Source: Streptomyces cavernicola (lineage in GTDB: Bacteria; Actinomycetota; Actinomycetes; Streptomycetales; Streptomycetaceae). From it: a DNA stretch of 64,000 nt. Made by a program: the position numbers and the translations under genes. Location of the stretch: positions 62,001-126,000 of the forward strand of contig NZ_JASCIQ010000015.1 in the NCBI RefSeq assembly GCF_029968035.1, written 5' to 3'. Each line of letters opens with the position of its first letter. Position 1 is the stretch's first letter. Below the pieces are notes generated by a model. The model saw only the letters and a list, made by a program, of their open reading frames with translations, was not told the origin of the DNA and searched no databases. Positions 34,017 through 44,471 of this stretch are shown here, one piece after another.

Positions 34017-35474
34017 ATGCCGCAGCGCGTGCTTACCACCGAGTCCGGCGCCCCGGTCGCCGACAACCAGAACTCCGCCACCGCCGGCGTCGGCGGCCCC
34101 ATCCTCCTGCAGGACCAGCACCTGCTGGAGAAGCTCGCCCGCTTCAACCGCGAGCGCATCCCGGAGCGCGTGGTGCACGCCCGTGGCTCGGGCGCCTACG
34201 GCTACTTCGAGGTGACCGACGACGTCACCGGCTTCACCTCCGCCGACTTCCTCTCCGAGGTCGGCAAGAAGACCGAGACGTTCCTGCGGTTCTCCACCGT
34301 GGCGGACAACCTCGGTGGCGCGGACGCCGTCCGCGACCCGCGCGGCTTCGCGCTGAAGTTCTACACCGAAGAGGGCAACTACGACCTCGTCGGCAACAAC
34401 ACCCCGGTGTTCTTCATCAAGGACCCGATCAAATTCCCCGACTTCATCCACTCCCAGAAGCGCGACCCCTTCACGGGCAAGCAGGAGCCGGACAACGTCT
34501 GGGACTTCTGGGCGCACGCCCCCGAGGCCACGCACCAGATCACCTGGCTCATGGGCGACCGCGGCATCCCCGCCTCGTACCGCCACATGAACGGCTACGG
34601 CTCCCACACCTACCAGTGGACCAACGCCAAGGGTGAGGCCTTCTTCGTCAAGTACCACTTCAAGACGAACCAGGGCATCCGCTCCCTCTCCGCCGAGCAG
34701 GGCGCCGAGCTCGCGGGCAAGGACCCCAACTCGCACCAGACGGACCTGCTTCAGGCCATCGAGCGCGGTGTGAACCCGTCCTGGACCCTGTACGTCCAGG
34801 TCATGCCGGCCGCCGAGGCCGCGGACTACCGCTTCAACCCGTTCGACCTCACCAAGGTGTGGCCGCACAAGGACTACCCGCTGCAGCGCGTCGGCCGCCT
34901 GGTCCTGGACCGCAACCCCGACAACGTCTTCGCCGAGGTCGAGCAGGCCGCGTTCTCCCCGAACAACTTCGTTCCGGGCATCGGCCCCTCCCCCGACAAG
35001 ATGCTGCAGGGCCGCCTGTTCGCCTACGCGGACGCGCACCGCTACCGCCTGGGCGTCAACCACACCCAGCTCGCGGTGAACGCCCCGAAGGCGACCGAGG
35101 CCAACAACTACGGCCGTGACGGCCTGATGGCCTCCAACTCGCAGGGTCGCGGCGCCAAGAACTACGAGCCCAACTCGTACGAGGGCCCCGTCGAGACCGG
35201 CCAGCCGCTGGCCGCCCCGCTGGCCGTCAACGGCCACACGGGCACCCACGAGGCCCCGGCCCACACCAAGGACGACGACTTCTTCCAGGCCGGTGAGCTG
35301 TACCGCCTGATGTCCGAGGACGAGAAGAAGCGTCTGGTGGCGAACATCGCCGGCGGCCTGTCCCAGGTCACCCGCGACGACGTCATCGAGAAGAACCTCG
35401 CCCACTTCCACGCCGCCGACGCCGACTACGGCAAGCGCGTCGAGGAGGCCGTCCGCGCCCTGCGCGAGGACTGA
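34017..35474 (+). CDS. katA: Catalase (monofunctional, heme)
   Basis: Encodes 485 aa, a small-subunit clade 3 type catalase. The active-site His lies in [16 protein letters not shown]. Other marks are [20 protein letters not shown], the catalytic Asn in [16 protein letters not shown], and the proximal heme Tyr in [14 protein letters not shown]. It converts H2O2 to water and O2 in the cytoplasm. It sits after hyi-glxR but has its own promoter, whose operator matches that of the uricase operon. Detoxifying uricase-derived H2O2 is therefore a likely job. Confidence 0.96.
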   Translation: MPQRVLTTESGAPVADNQNSATAGVGGPILLQDQHLLEKLARFNRERIPERVVHARGSGAYGYFEVTDDVTGFTSADFLSEVGKKTETFLRFSTVADNLGGADAVRDPRGFALKFYTEEGNYDLVGNNTPVFFIKDPIKFPDFIHSQKRDPFTGKQEPDNVWDFWAHAPEATHQITWLMGDRGIPASYRHMNGYGSHTYQWTNAKGEAFFVKYHFKTNQGIRSLSAEQGAELAGKDPNSHQTDLLQAIERGVNPSWTLYVQVMPAAEAADYRFNPFDLTKVWPHKDYPLQRVGRLVLDRNPDNVFAEVEQAAFSPNNFVPGIGPSPDKMLQGRLFAYADAHRYRLGVNHTQLAVNAPKATEANNYGRDGLMASNSQGRGAKNYEPNSYEGPVETGQPLAAPLAVNGHTGTHEAPAHTKDDDFFQAGELYRLMSEDEKKRLVANIAGGLSQVTRDDVIEKNLAHFHAADADYGKRVEEAVRALRED

Positions 35475-35569
35475 GCGAGCAGCAACACGAAGGCTCCGTA
35501 CGGTGTTTGACGGGAGGTCAGGCTCCGTACGGGAATGCCCTCGCCTGGGACCCGGATGAGGGGTGGTCC

Positions 35570-35848
35570 AGGGCAGGGCGGCCCGCTTCGGCGGGCAGCT
35601 GGGGCGAAAGCCCCCGGGATCGCGGCGGCGTGCGAGCCAGTGCGGTGGTAAAGGTGCGACGGGCCCTTCTCGACCTGAGGGAAGGGAGACCGGGCTCCAT
35701 CGCACCCGCCGCGATCCCAGCACCTCGACTCCGTCCGGCGGCGCGAACGACCAGTCGCGCCCGGCCTTGCGCCGCCGGACGGCAAGCAACACAACTCCAG
35801 AGCCAGAGCGCCGAGTTCACGGACGGTCCCGTGAACCCGGCGCTCTTT
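35570..35848 (+). ncRNA. Candidate structured RNA downstream of katA
   Basis: No gene is credible between katA and the terminator, but folding potential is high. Seen are GCCCGC-TTCG-GCGGGC (35581-35596, UUCG tetraloop) and GGGGC-GAAA-GCCCC (35601-35614, GNRA tetraloop). A long stem pairs GGGATCGCGGCGG (35616-35628) with CCGCCGCGATCCC (35706-35718), extended by TGCGA/TCGCA; inside it are GAGCC/GGCTC and CCCTTC/GAAGGG. Next is a 12-bp stem GTCCGGCGGCGC/GCGCCGCCGGAC (35733-35780), then the terminator. It matches no class I know. It could be a katA 3' UTR element or a separate small RNA. Confidence 0.5.
35805..35848 (+). terminator. Intrinsic terminator after katA/structured region
   Basis: AGAGCGCCG-A-GTTCACGG pairs with CCGTGAAC-CCGGCGCTCT, an imperfect stem of about 17 bp with a 6-nt loop, running into TTTT. 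It is 330 nt past the katA stop, so the transcript would carry the structured segment. Confidence 0.88.
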
Positions 35849-35861
35849 TGCGTCCGCCCCG

Positions 35862-35975
35862 TCAGGGGCGCGGGGAACTGCGCGACCAGCCACGACGGCG
35901 GGTCCGACGAAGAACAGGCAAGGGAGCCCGGGGGCGCAGCCCCGGAGGCTGGGGCCGGGGGGCTGCAGGCACCCA
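35862..35975. repeat. Mosaic intergenic repeat block 3 (short)
   Basis: One copy of GGGGCGCGGGGAACTGCGCG with CCAGCCACGACGGCG (35865-35900) is followed by a GGGGGCGCAGCCCC hairpin. It lies between the terminator and the start of the next gene, and lacks the outer arms seen in longer blocks. Confidence 0.8.
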
Positions 35976-36027
35976 ACTTCCCGGCCCCGCAGGCCCGTTA
36001 CCGTTGCCACCGCATCAACCGATCACG

Positions 36028-36678
36028 ATGGGACACGTCTTGCATTCCACCCTCATGAGGCAGCGCATCACCGACCGGTTCGGTGACGTTCCCGGGCTCC
36101 TCGGGCCCTTTCACGTCGAGCGGTTCGGGTTGATGAAGGAGAAGGAGCCGATCGCGCCGAAGGAGCTCAGGCCCGAGGTCTTCAGCGAGCAGCGGATGAC
36201 GGGAGGCGCGTTCGGGAAGCTGTGGGCGGCCGGCATGCAGATCTTCTGGAGCGAGAAGGGGAACCCCACAGGCCCTTCGGACTTCGGCGCCGATCCGGCG
36301 CGCCGGCCGGAGTTCCGGGAGAAGGGCAAGGCGTTCTTCGGCGGCTGGCAGAGCACCGCGGGGCAGCTCCTCGCCGCCGTGCAGCCGGTGTCCCGCTGGT
36401 GGTACGTGTGGAGCTTCCTTGCGCTCACCCCGCAGGGACTGCGGGTGTACTACGCCCCCAGCCACCAGGCCAGCGCGTTCCAGCTCGCCGAAGGCGTCCT
36501 CGCGGGCCCTGAGTTCCCGCGTGAGCGCCTCGCGTGGATCCGGCGGCACAAGGACGGCAAGCACCACGAGTTCGGCTTCACGGACGGCTCCTGGGTGACG
36601 CTGCACGTGGCCGACCACGAGGAGTTCGGCCGGCAGGTTCCGGGCGTGCTCGAACCGCAGGCGCCCGTACCGTTCTGA
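36028..36678 (+). CDS. Conserved-looking protein of unknown function
   Basis: Encodes 216 aa, mainly soluble. No motif was recognised. Trp-rich segments stand out (GKLWAAGMQIFWSEKG, SRWWYVWSFLALTPQGLRVY), as does FGFTDGSWVTLHVADHEEF near the end, which resembles small PH-like or lipid/wall-interaction folds. The ATG at 36028 is used; an ATG at 36055 is also possible, and neither has a strong ribosome site. It sits between katA and gcl and converges with gcl on a strong terminator, so membership in the glyoxylate set is doubtful. Confidence 0.75.
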   Translation: MGHVLHSTLMRQRITDRFGDVPGLLGPFHVERFGLMKEKEPIAPKELRPEVFSEQRMTGGAFGKLWAAGMQIFWSEKGNPTGPSDFGADPARRPEFREKGKAFFGGWQSTAGQLLAAVQPVSRWWYVWSFLALTPQGLRVYYAPSHQASAFQLAEGVLAGPEFPRERLAWIRRHKDGKHHEFGFTDGSWVTLHVADHEEFGRQVPGVLEPQAPVPF

Positions 36679-36703
36679 TCCCGGGCACACGGCCGGGCAC
36701 ACA

Positions 36704-36743
36704 GAAGGGGCGGTCCACCCCCCTCCGGGTGGACCGCCCCTTC
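36704..36743. terminator. Bidirectional terminator between unknown gene and gcl
   Basis: A perfect 17-bp stem GAAGGGGCGGTCCACCC / GGGTGGACCGCCCCTTC with a 6-nt loop lies between two convergent genes. It can serve both strands. Confidence 0.92.
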
Positions 36744-36759
36744 ACATGAGGCCGGGGCC

Positions 36760-38547
<1,788 letters not shown>

Positions 38548-38610
38548 CGAGTACTCCTGCGTCGACCTGTCGGGCACTTCCACCGACACCACCTGGTCGT
38601 TTCCGGTGGT

Positions 38611-38646
38611 TTTCGCTATGCGGAAGTTATGTTCTGCTATACGGAA
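38611..38646. promoter_or_regulatory. Two operators at the gcl promoter
   Basis: TTTCG-CTATG-CGGAA (38611-38625) and TTCTG-CTATA-CGGAA (38632-38646) are degenerate copies of the hyi site TTCCG-CAATA-CGGAA. Their starts are 21 bp apart, two DNA turns, so paired binding on one face is likely. They lie immediately downstream of the -10 box. Confidence 0.7.
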
Positions 38647-38648
38647 GC

Positions 38649-38678
38649 AATGTAGAAGCAGGTTGTTCAGGTCGTCAA
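38649..38678 (-). promoter_or_regulatory. Promoter of gcl
   Basis: On the minus strand -35 TTGACG (38678-38673) and -10 TACATT (38654-38649) are 18 nt apart. The 5' leader runs through both operators to the ATG at 38547. Confidence 0.7.
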
Positions 38679-38907
38679 GAGCCAAATCGCCACACCTCTC
38701 GACGAGCCCCCTCGCCAGCCCTCGCCAAGACCCCCGTGAAGACCCCCGTGCACGCGCCTCCGCACTCCCGCGCGCCCGCGAACCTGGCCAACTCCCTCCC
38801 CAGAAGCGCGTCCTTGGTGGACGATGGGGGCGCGGCATGGACACGGGGCGTCTGAGCGAAGGGGGCGACCATGGCGAAGGGGGCGACCACGGCGAGGGGC
38901 GGCGCTG

Positions 38908-39624
38908 ATGGCTGAGAGCGTGCCGGTGCGATGCCCGGCCTGTCGGCGCGAGCACGTGTACGCGGCGCCGGTGTTCCCCTGCGCCTGCGGGGCGCCGGTG
39001 TGCCCGCCCCTGGTGCGGGGCGCGGCACCCGTGCCCATCAGACATCGCACCTGGGCGGACGAGTGGGTGACCGTGCGCTGCCTGTCCTGCGGGCGTCAGG
39101 ACCAGTGGCCGCACCCGGAGCTCGGCTGCCCCTGCGGGACGATCCTGCGGATCATCGTGCGCTCGGTCGCCACGGCGCCCACGTCGAACGCCGCACCGCC
39201 GCTGCACATCCCGCTGCCGCCGACGGCGCCCGCGCCCCGGCCCGCGTTCCACCCGGTCACGATCCGCACCGCCCGGGACGCGGTGACGGCCGCCGCGCTG
39301 TACCTGAAGTGGCTCGGCTACCGGGACATCCGGCACGTCGAGCCGCACGGCGGGGCGGCGGTCGGGCTGCACGCGCCGGGACTGGTCGCGCGGGTCGAGC
39401 CGTCCACGCGGCGGACCGGGGTGCGGGACGTCGAGACCCTCTGGATGTCCGCGCTCGCCGAGTCCGCGGTGCCCGTGCACTTCTCCCTCGCCGGGTACGC
39501 GGAGGAGGCCCGCTTCCGCGCGGACACGCTCGCCGTGCCGCTGTTCGTACTCGACCTCACGGGCACGCCGTTGCCGGTCAACAGCCCTGCGGACGAGCTG
39601 GTGACCACGGGAAGCGCGGAGTAA
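38908..39624 (+). CDS. Zinc-ribbon protein with possible Mrr-like domain
   Basis: Encodes 238 aa. The first 85 residues hold four Cys pairs ([31 protein letters not shown]), suggesting two zinc ribbons. A Pro/Ala linker follows. The C-terminal part (about 120-230) has [27 protein letters not shown] and [20 protein letters not shown], a layout like the Mrr/restriction-endonuclease-like fold, but the catalytic D...(E/Q)xK is not clear. DNA or RNA binding is a guess. The ATG at 38908 has GAGGGG upstream. Confidence 0.65.
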   Translation: MAESVPVRCPACRREHVYAAPVFPCACGAPVCPPLVRGAAPVPIRHRTWADEWVTVRCLSCGRQDQWPHPELGCPCGTILRIIVRSVATAPTSNAAPPLHIPLPPTAPAPRPAFHPVTIRTARDAVTAAALYLKWLGYRDIRHVEPHGGAAVGLHAPGLVARVEPSTRRTGVRDVETLWMSALAESAVPVHFSLAGYAEEARFRADTLAVPLFVLDLTGTPLPVNSPADELVTTGSAE

Positions 39625-39715
39625 CCCCCGCCCCGCCCGCCACCGTCGACTCGGCCCCACACATCACCCTCGGGACCACGCCCCACACCCTCGACTCGGC
39701 CCCCGCAGATCGCCC

Positions 39716-40060
39716 TCCGGGCTCGTCCTCAAACGCCGGACGGGCTTCCTTTGCTCCCCTCCCCGCCCCTTCCCGAAAGACTGCCGTCGGCACGGGGGCT
39801 CCGCCCCCGGACCCCCGCTCCTCAAACGCCGGAGGGGCTGTTTTTAAGGGGCGCGGGGAACTGCGCGAGCAACCACGACGGCGCAGCGAGCCGAAAGACA
39901 GCAGGAGGGGTCCGGGGCGAAGCCCCCGGAACAGGGGCGCGGGGAACTGCGCGACCAGCCACACCGGCGCGGCAGCCAAACAACGGCCGGGATCCGGGGC
40001 CCGGGGGCGGGCAGCCCCAGGCAGGGGGGCCCGGGGGCGGTAGCCCCGTAGCGGTGCCGT
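39716..40060. repeat. Mosaic intergenic repeat block 4
   Basis: Most of the 477-nt gap between two convergent genes. The first 130 bp nearly duplicate 19762-19890, with two TCAAACGCCGGA modules around a CTTCCCGAAAGACTGCCG arm. Then come two GGGGCGCGGGGAACTGCGCG units (39847 and 39936) and GGGGGCGGGCAGCCCC-type hairpins. No gene or T-run terminator is visible, so the block itself may end transcription from both sides. Confidence 0.85.
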
Positions 40061-40101
40061 CCGAGGTACGGGGCACGTTCGCCCCGTAAGCCGAACCGAA
40101 C

Positions 40102-41721
40102 TCACCCCGTGAACCCCTCCCGCAGCTCCACCTTCCGCACCTTCCCCGACACCGTCATCGGGAAGGAGTCCACGATCTGCAGCCGCGTCGGGATCTTGTA
40201 GTGGGCGAGCCGGTCCTGGCAGAAGGAACGCAGGTCGTCCAGGGTCAGCCCGGCCGACTCGTCGCGCAGGATCACGCAGGCCAGGACCTCCTCGCCGTAC
40301 TTCTCGTGCGGAACACCCACCACCTGTACGTCGGAGATCAGCGGGTGGCCGTACAGGAACTCCTCGATCTCGCGCGGGTAGATGTTCTCGCCCCCGCGGA
40401 TGATCATGTCCTTGATGCGGCCGACGATCTGGACGTACCCGTCCTCACGCATCACCGCCTGGTCCCCGGTGTGCATCCAGCGGCCCGCGTCGATGGCCTC
40501 GGAGGTCTTCTCCGGCTCGTCCCAGTAGCCGAGCATCACGCTGTAGCCGCGGGTGCACAGCTCGCCCGGCTCGCCGCGCGGCACCGTCACGCCCGTGGCC
40601 GGGTCGACGACCTTGACCTCCAGGTGCGGGTGGACGCTGCCGACAGTGCCGGTGCGCCGCTCCAGGTCGTCCGACATGCGGGTCTGCAGCGACACCGGGG
40701 ACGTCTCCGTCATGCCGTAGCAGATCGACACCTGCTCCATGTGCATCTCGGCGACGACCCGCTTCATGACCTCCACCGGGCACGGCGAGCCCGCCATGAT
40801 GCCGGTGCGCAGCGACGACAGGTCGTACGAGGCGAAGTCGGGCAGGCCCAGCTCGGCGATGAACATGGTCGGCACGCCGTACAGCGAAGTGCACCGCTCC
40901 TGCTCGACCGCCCGCAGCGTCGCCGCCGGCTCGAAGGACGGGCCGGGGATGACGATGCACGCGCCGTGCGCGGTCGCCGCGAGGTTGCCCATGACCATGC
41001 CGAAGCAGTGGTAGAAGGGCACGGGCAGACAGATCCGGTCCTGCTCGCTGTACCCGATCAACTGCCCCACGTTGTGGCCGTTGTTGAGGATGTTGTGGTG
41101 CGAGAGGGTGGCGCCCTTCGGGAAGCCGGTGGTGCCCGAGGTGTACTGGATGTTGACCGGGTCGTCACAGCTCAACTCCGCCTCGCGCGCGGCGAGTTGC
41201 TCCCGCGTGCCCGGCTCGGCGAGCAGCGCGGCCCAACTTGCCTCGTCCCCGATGTAGTACGTGCGCCGCAACCCGGGGCAGCGCGGGCGCACCTGCTCGA
41301 CCAGGGCCCGGTAGTCGCTGCTCTTGTGCCCGAGCGAGGCGACGAGCACGCCGATGCCGGCCTGGCCCAGGACGTACTCCAACTCGTGGGCGCGGTAAGC
41401 CGGGTTGATGTTCACCATGATCGCGCCGATACGGGCCGTGGCGTACTGGATCAGCACCCACTCCGGGCAGTTCACCGCCCAGATCCCGACCCGGTCCCCC
41501 TTGCCCACACCCTGCCCGAGCAACCCGAGGGCGACCTCCTCGACTGCGGCCCCGAACTCGGCATACGTCCACCGCCGCCCGGACGGCACATCCACGAGCG
41601 CCTCACGATCGGGGAACCGCGCCACGGCCCGCGCGAGGTTGGCTCCGATGGTGTCGCCGATCAACGGGGTGTCGCCGAGACCGTGCACGTACGACAGGGA
41701 CTCACGTTCGCTCTGCAGCAT
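40102..41721 (-). CDS. Acyl-CoA synthetase (AMP-forming)
   Basis: Encodes 539 aa of the ANL superfamily. Seen are the P-loop-like [18 protein letters not shown], the A5 motif [18 protein letters not shown], the hinge [20 protein letters not shown] and the C-terminal catalytic Lys in [11 protein letters not shown]. It activates a fatty or other carboxylic acid as acyl-AMP and then acyl-CoA. The pattern fits medium/long-chain fatty-acid ligases; substrate is otherwise open. It is a single gene converging on repeat block 4. Confidence 0.92.
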   Translation of the reverse strand: MLQSERESLSYVHGLGDTPLIGDTIGANLARAVARFPDREALVDVPSGRRWTYAEFGAAVEEVALGLLGQGVGKGDRVGIWAVNCPEWVLIQYATARIGAIMVNINPAYRAHELEYVLGQAGIGVLVASLGHKSSDYRALVEQVRPRCPGLRRTYYIGDEASWAALLAEPGTREQLAAREAELSCDDPVNIQYTSGTTGFPKGATLSHHNILNNGHNVGQLIGYSEQDRICLPVPFYHCFGMVMGNLAATAHGACIVIPGPSFEPAATLRAVEQERCTSLYGVPTMFIAELGLPDFASYDLSSLRTGIMAGSPCPVEVMKRVVAEMHMEQVSICYGMTETSPVSLQTRMSDDLERRTGTVGSVHPHLEVKVVDPATGVTVPRGEPGELCTRGYSVMLGYWDEPEKTSEAIDAGRWMHTGDQAVMREDGYVQIVGRIKDMIIRGGENIYPREIEEFLYGHPLISDVQVVGVPHEKYGEEVLACVILRDESAGLTLDDLRSFCQDRLAHYKIPTRLQIVDSFPMTVSGKVRKVELREGFTG

Positions 41722-41796
41722 GGCGTCAGCATGCCTCGGGGGGCCGGGGCGCGCTAGATCTCTTCCCTAACGAGGTCCCCGCCCCCTCGCCCCGGC

Positions 41797-42003
41797 TCAC
41801 AGGCCCTGCAGAAACTCCGCCCAGGCGGATGGCTCGACGGTGAGCACCGGGCCGCCCTGCGCGAGGCGCTTCGAGTCGCGTACGTGGACGCTTGCCGCTC
41901 CCCGGGCGACCTCTACGCATTCGCCGCCGGCGCCGCTGCTGTGGCTGCTCGTGAACCAACCCAGTTCCGGCTCGGATGCATCGTGGGGCTCTTCGACGTT
42001 CAT
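41797..42003 (-). CDS. DUF397 small protein
   Basis: Encodes 68 aa with the DUF397 pattern GWFTSSHSSGAGGECVEVAR, VHVRDSK and a C-terminal SAWAEFLQGL. Such proteins are almost always encoded next to an XRE/DUF5753 regulator and probably partner it, as in BldB-like and AbaA-type systems. The ATG at 42003 overlaps the regulator stop (ATGA). Confidence 0.93.
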   Translation of the reverse strand: MNVEEPHDASEPELGWFTSSHSSGAGGECVEVARGAASVHVRDSKRLAQGGPVLTVEPSAWAEFLQGL

Positions 42004-42821
42004 GTGTCTCCCAGCAACTTCTCGACGAAGGACAGCGAATCCGAAGGCGTAAGCCCCTGGGCCCGGAGGATGCCATACCGCTCCTCGAAGCCTCGGACCA
42101 CTGGCCGCTCGGTGTAGAGGCGACTGTGTTCATTCACCTCCATGTAAGAGATCCTGCGCCCCTCACGGGTCTCGATCAAGGTGAACGGGCCACCGAGGCC
42201 AGCGTGCTCGCTCCGCTCGGTCGGCATGACCTGGATCTCGACGTTGCGCTGGTGTCCGTAGAGCAGGATCTGCTCCAACTGGCCTCGCGAGATTGCCCTG
42301 TTGCCGAGTGGACGACGCAAAGAGGACTCCTCGATCACGAAGCTGATCGTCGGATGGGGCTGGCGTGAGAAGAGCTGTTGCCGGGCCAGCCTGGCCGCCA
42401 CCCGTTGGCTCACGGTCTCCTCGCTCAGGAGCGGTCGCCACATCTCGAACACCGCCCGCGCATACTCCTCCGTCTGCAACAACCCCGGCACCGCCTGGTT
42501 CGCATACACATGCAACTCCACCGCCTCCCGCTCCAGCTTCGCCGCGTCGCGGAAGAACGCTGGGTACCGGGCCTTCGCCACCTCCTCCTTCATCACCTTC
42601 AGCATTCCGTCCGCGTCGAGGGCGTCATCCGCCGCGTCGATGAGTTCCGGCTTGGGAATGCGCCGCCCCAGCTCGACCGACGCGATCTGGTCCTCCCCGT
42701 ACCCGAGCAACGCCCCCAACTCGGCCCGGCTCAGTCCCTTCCGCGTACGGAGTAACCGCAGCTGCTGCCCGAAGCACTTCAGGAAGCCCGCGTCGCCCTC
42801 ACCCTCGCCCTGGCTGCCCAC
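42000..42821 (-). CDS. XRE-family regulator with DUF5753 domain
   Basis: Encodes 273 aa. The N-terminal HTH (about 14-70) has LRLLRTRKGLSRAELGALLG, then DQIASVELGRRIP. The C-terminal DUF5753 (about 95-260) has VPGLLQTEEYARAVF, FVIEESSLRRPLG and EIQVMPTERSEHAGL. The GTG at 42821 is chosen since GGAGGT lies 9 nt upstream. It forms an operon with DUF397 and is divergent from an anti-sigma-like ATPase gene, a set repeated at 55.6-57.2 kb. The ligand of the DUF5753 domain is unknown. Confidence 0.9.
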   Translation of the reverse strand: MGSQGEGEGDAGFLKCFGQQLRLLRTRKGLSRAELGALLGYGEDQIASVELGRRIPKPELIDAADDALDADGMLKVMKEEVAKARYPAFFRDAAKLEREAVELHVYANQAVPGLLQTEEYARAVFEMWRPLLSEETVSQRVAARLARQQLFSRQPHPTISFVIEESSLRRPLGNRAISRGQLEQILLYGHQRNVEIQVMPTERSEHAGLGGPFTLIETREGRRISYMEVNEHSRLYTERPVVRGFEERYGILRAQGLTPSDSLSFVEKLLGDT

Positions 42822-43197
42822 CAGCACGCCACCTCCACCCGTACGTACAGCTCGCGCCTGTACCACCCACCGGCCGTGACCGTGCGTCCACGATACGGAC
42901 AGCCCCCGCCGCCCCTCCCACGATTCCGCCGAAGTCCAGCCCATCGAGCCACAGTTGAGCGCCCCGCCTCACTCCAGCGGGCGGCCCCCCAGGACGCCTC
43001 CCGCAAGTGATGTCTCAGAGTGACATCGCCTCAACCACCTCGACCGGGGCCGGGTCCACCGCAGGGGTGACTCCGGCCCGTCGCCGTCTCGGCCCGGTCG
43101 AGCAGGCCCGTACGCGCGGCGAGCGCCGCCGTACAGAACCCCGCCGTACACACAGAACCCCTGGTCAGCCCACCCGCGCGCCCGCCACGCTCCCCCC
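42822..43197. other. 376-nt divergent region, nothing recognised
   Basis: Separates the XRE regulator (minus) from the ATP-binding protein gene (plus). GTACG words occur near 42840 and 43110. No clear promoter, palindrome or RNA gene was recognised. The plus-strand gene has no ribosome site just before its ATG. Confidence 0.4.
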
Positions 43198-43854
43198 ATG
43201 CACCAGACCAACCCTCAGCCTCAACCCACCACTGCCGTCCACGAGTTCGCCATGGCGTTCACGGCGACCCCGCGCGGCGCCCGCCTCGCCCGGCATCTCG
43301 TCTCGCACCGGCTGGACGCATGGGGACACCCCTACGACGACGACGTCAACGAAACCCTGACCCTTCTGGCCGGCGAGCTGTGCGCCAACGCCGTACGCCA
43401 TGGGCGCGTCCCCGGCCGGGACTTCCACGTACGCCTCACCGAGGAGCCCGGCCGGCTGTTCCGCCTGGAGGTCTCCGACACCCGCACGGAACGCCGGCCC
43501 GCACCGGTCGATCCCGCCTGCCCCGGCCCCGACGCCGAATCGGGCCGCGGCCTGCTCCTCGTCGCCGCCCTCGCCGACGCCTGGGGCATCACCGACCGCC
43601 GCCCCGCACCGGGCAAGACCGTATGGGCGACGCTCCGTTGCAGCCCGCCCGACGAAATCGGCATCAGCGAATCCGCGGCCACCGTCACCGCCGTAGAACG
43701 TCGCGTTCACCAGCATCACCTGCACCCTCGTCTGTTACCGCAGACTCGCCAGATGAGAATGCCCTCGATGGCCTTGTGGTGGGGGTTCATCGAGTGCCTT
43801 ACGGTGCTTCGATGTCCGCTTTCATGCAACAACTGCCTGCACTGCTCGGCGTAG
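43198..43854 (+). CDS. Anti-sigma-factor-like ATP-binding protein (RsbW/SpoIIAB type)
   Basis: Encodes 218 aa. Residues 1-148 match a GHKL ATPase: TPRGARLARHLVSHRLDAWG, the N-box ELCANAVRHGRVPGRDF, the G1 box RLEVSDTR and the G2 box ESGRGLLLVAALADAWGI. The last 60 residues (from about 160) are unlike the family, with many His/Cys, and overlap the next gene. Its own stop may therefore have been lost and readthrough sequence added. It is a kinase-like regulator without a known partner, paired with the XRE/DUF397 genes. Confidence 0.8.
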   Translation: MHQTNPQPQPTTAVHEFAMAFTATPRGARLARHLVSHRLDAWGHPYDDDVNETLTLLAGELCANAVRHGRVPGRDFHVRLTEEPGRLFRLEVSDTRTERRPAPVDPACPGPDAESGRGLLLVAALADAWGITDRRPAPGKTVWATLRCSPPDEIGISESAATVTAVERRVHQHHLHPRLLPQTRQMRMPSMALWWGFIECLTVLRCPLSCNNCLHCSA

Positions 43855-44351
43855 TGATCGGCGCTCTCGGTTCTTACCTGGTGGTAATGCGGGGCGACGA
43901 TGCTCGGTTCCGTCGTGAGCAAGCGGCGCGGCGCGAGGATCGTCGACTGGCGGCCTACTCAGAGTTCGCCAGGTCCCTGAGGGCGTCCGTCAGCACGATG
44001 TTCAGGGCTGCTGCCCAGCTGGGCAATGATCCGCACCCCCATCCGCTCCCCCTGGGAGAGGCGGCTGTGCGGCTGGGGGAGGCATCCGAAGCTCGTGATC
44101 TCGCGTGGGAGTCAGTGCTGCTGTTCGGGTCACCGGAGGTTGTGGATGCGGCCAGGGAATGGGCCGTGGCTGTCGCCGAGATGGAGCAGGCGGTGCGGGC
44201 TGAGGCGCGCGATCGGGAGGGATGGAAGACGCTGGCCGGGAAGCAACGCGTCGGACGTGAGGGGTTCTACGCTGCGGCCCGTAGCGATGTCGGACTCCCG
44301 GCGGGGCACTCGGGCCGGTGGCAGACTCGCCCGGGGCGTGAGGGAGCCTAA
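43812..44351 (+). CDS. Membrane-anchored protein of unknown function
   Basis: Encodes 179 aa. One N-terminal membrane helix (LPALLGVVIGALGSYLVVM, about 8-26) is followed by a soluble helical domain (RREQAARREDRRLAAYSEFA, WESVLLFGSPEVVDAAREWA). The pattern resembles many small actinobacterial proteins of unknown role. It overlaps the unusual tail of the previous gene by 43 nt. Codon use is less GC-biased than that of its neighbours. Confidence 0.7.
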   Translation: MSAFMQQLPALLGVVIGALGSYLVVMRGDDARFRREQAARREDRRLAAYSEFARSLRASVSTMFRAAAQLGNDPHPHPLPLGEAAVRLGEASEARDLAWESVLLFGSPEVVDAAREWAVAVAEMEQAVRAEARDREGWKTLAGKQRVGREGFYAAARSDVGLPAGHSGRWQTRPGREGA

Positions 44352-44471
44352 GCTCTCGCCCCTTCCCTGGCCTTCGCTCGCAGCACCCGCATCCTCGCCT
44401 GGAACTGCGGAGGAACTGAGTTCGCGACGCGGTCTTGCCCCGTGTGTCCCGGGCCACCAACACTGATCTTC

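Larger units (their letters stand above)
38548..38907. other. 360-nt divergent region upstream of gcl
   Basis: The left part carries the gcl promoter and two operators. The right part (38690-38907) is C-rich and low-complexity, with short repeats such as AAGACCCCCGTG twice near 38740 and GGGGGCGACCA twice near 38870. No further gene was seen; the promoter of the divergent gene at 38908 was not recognised. Confidence 0.5.

Noticed and set aside
35500-35850. RNase P RNA, tmRNA or cobalamin/FMN riboswitch
   Set aside because: I looked for the RNase P GAGGAAAGTCCGG core, the tmRNA tag and ends, the B12 box and the FMN core. Only loose similarity such as GAGACCGGGCTCC was found, and the following gene is separated by a terminator.
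35507-36058. Small open frame in the katA-downstream region on the plus strand
   Set aside because: It runs through the tetraloop hairpins, the terminator and a dispersed repeat, and shows no protein pattern.
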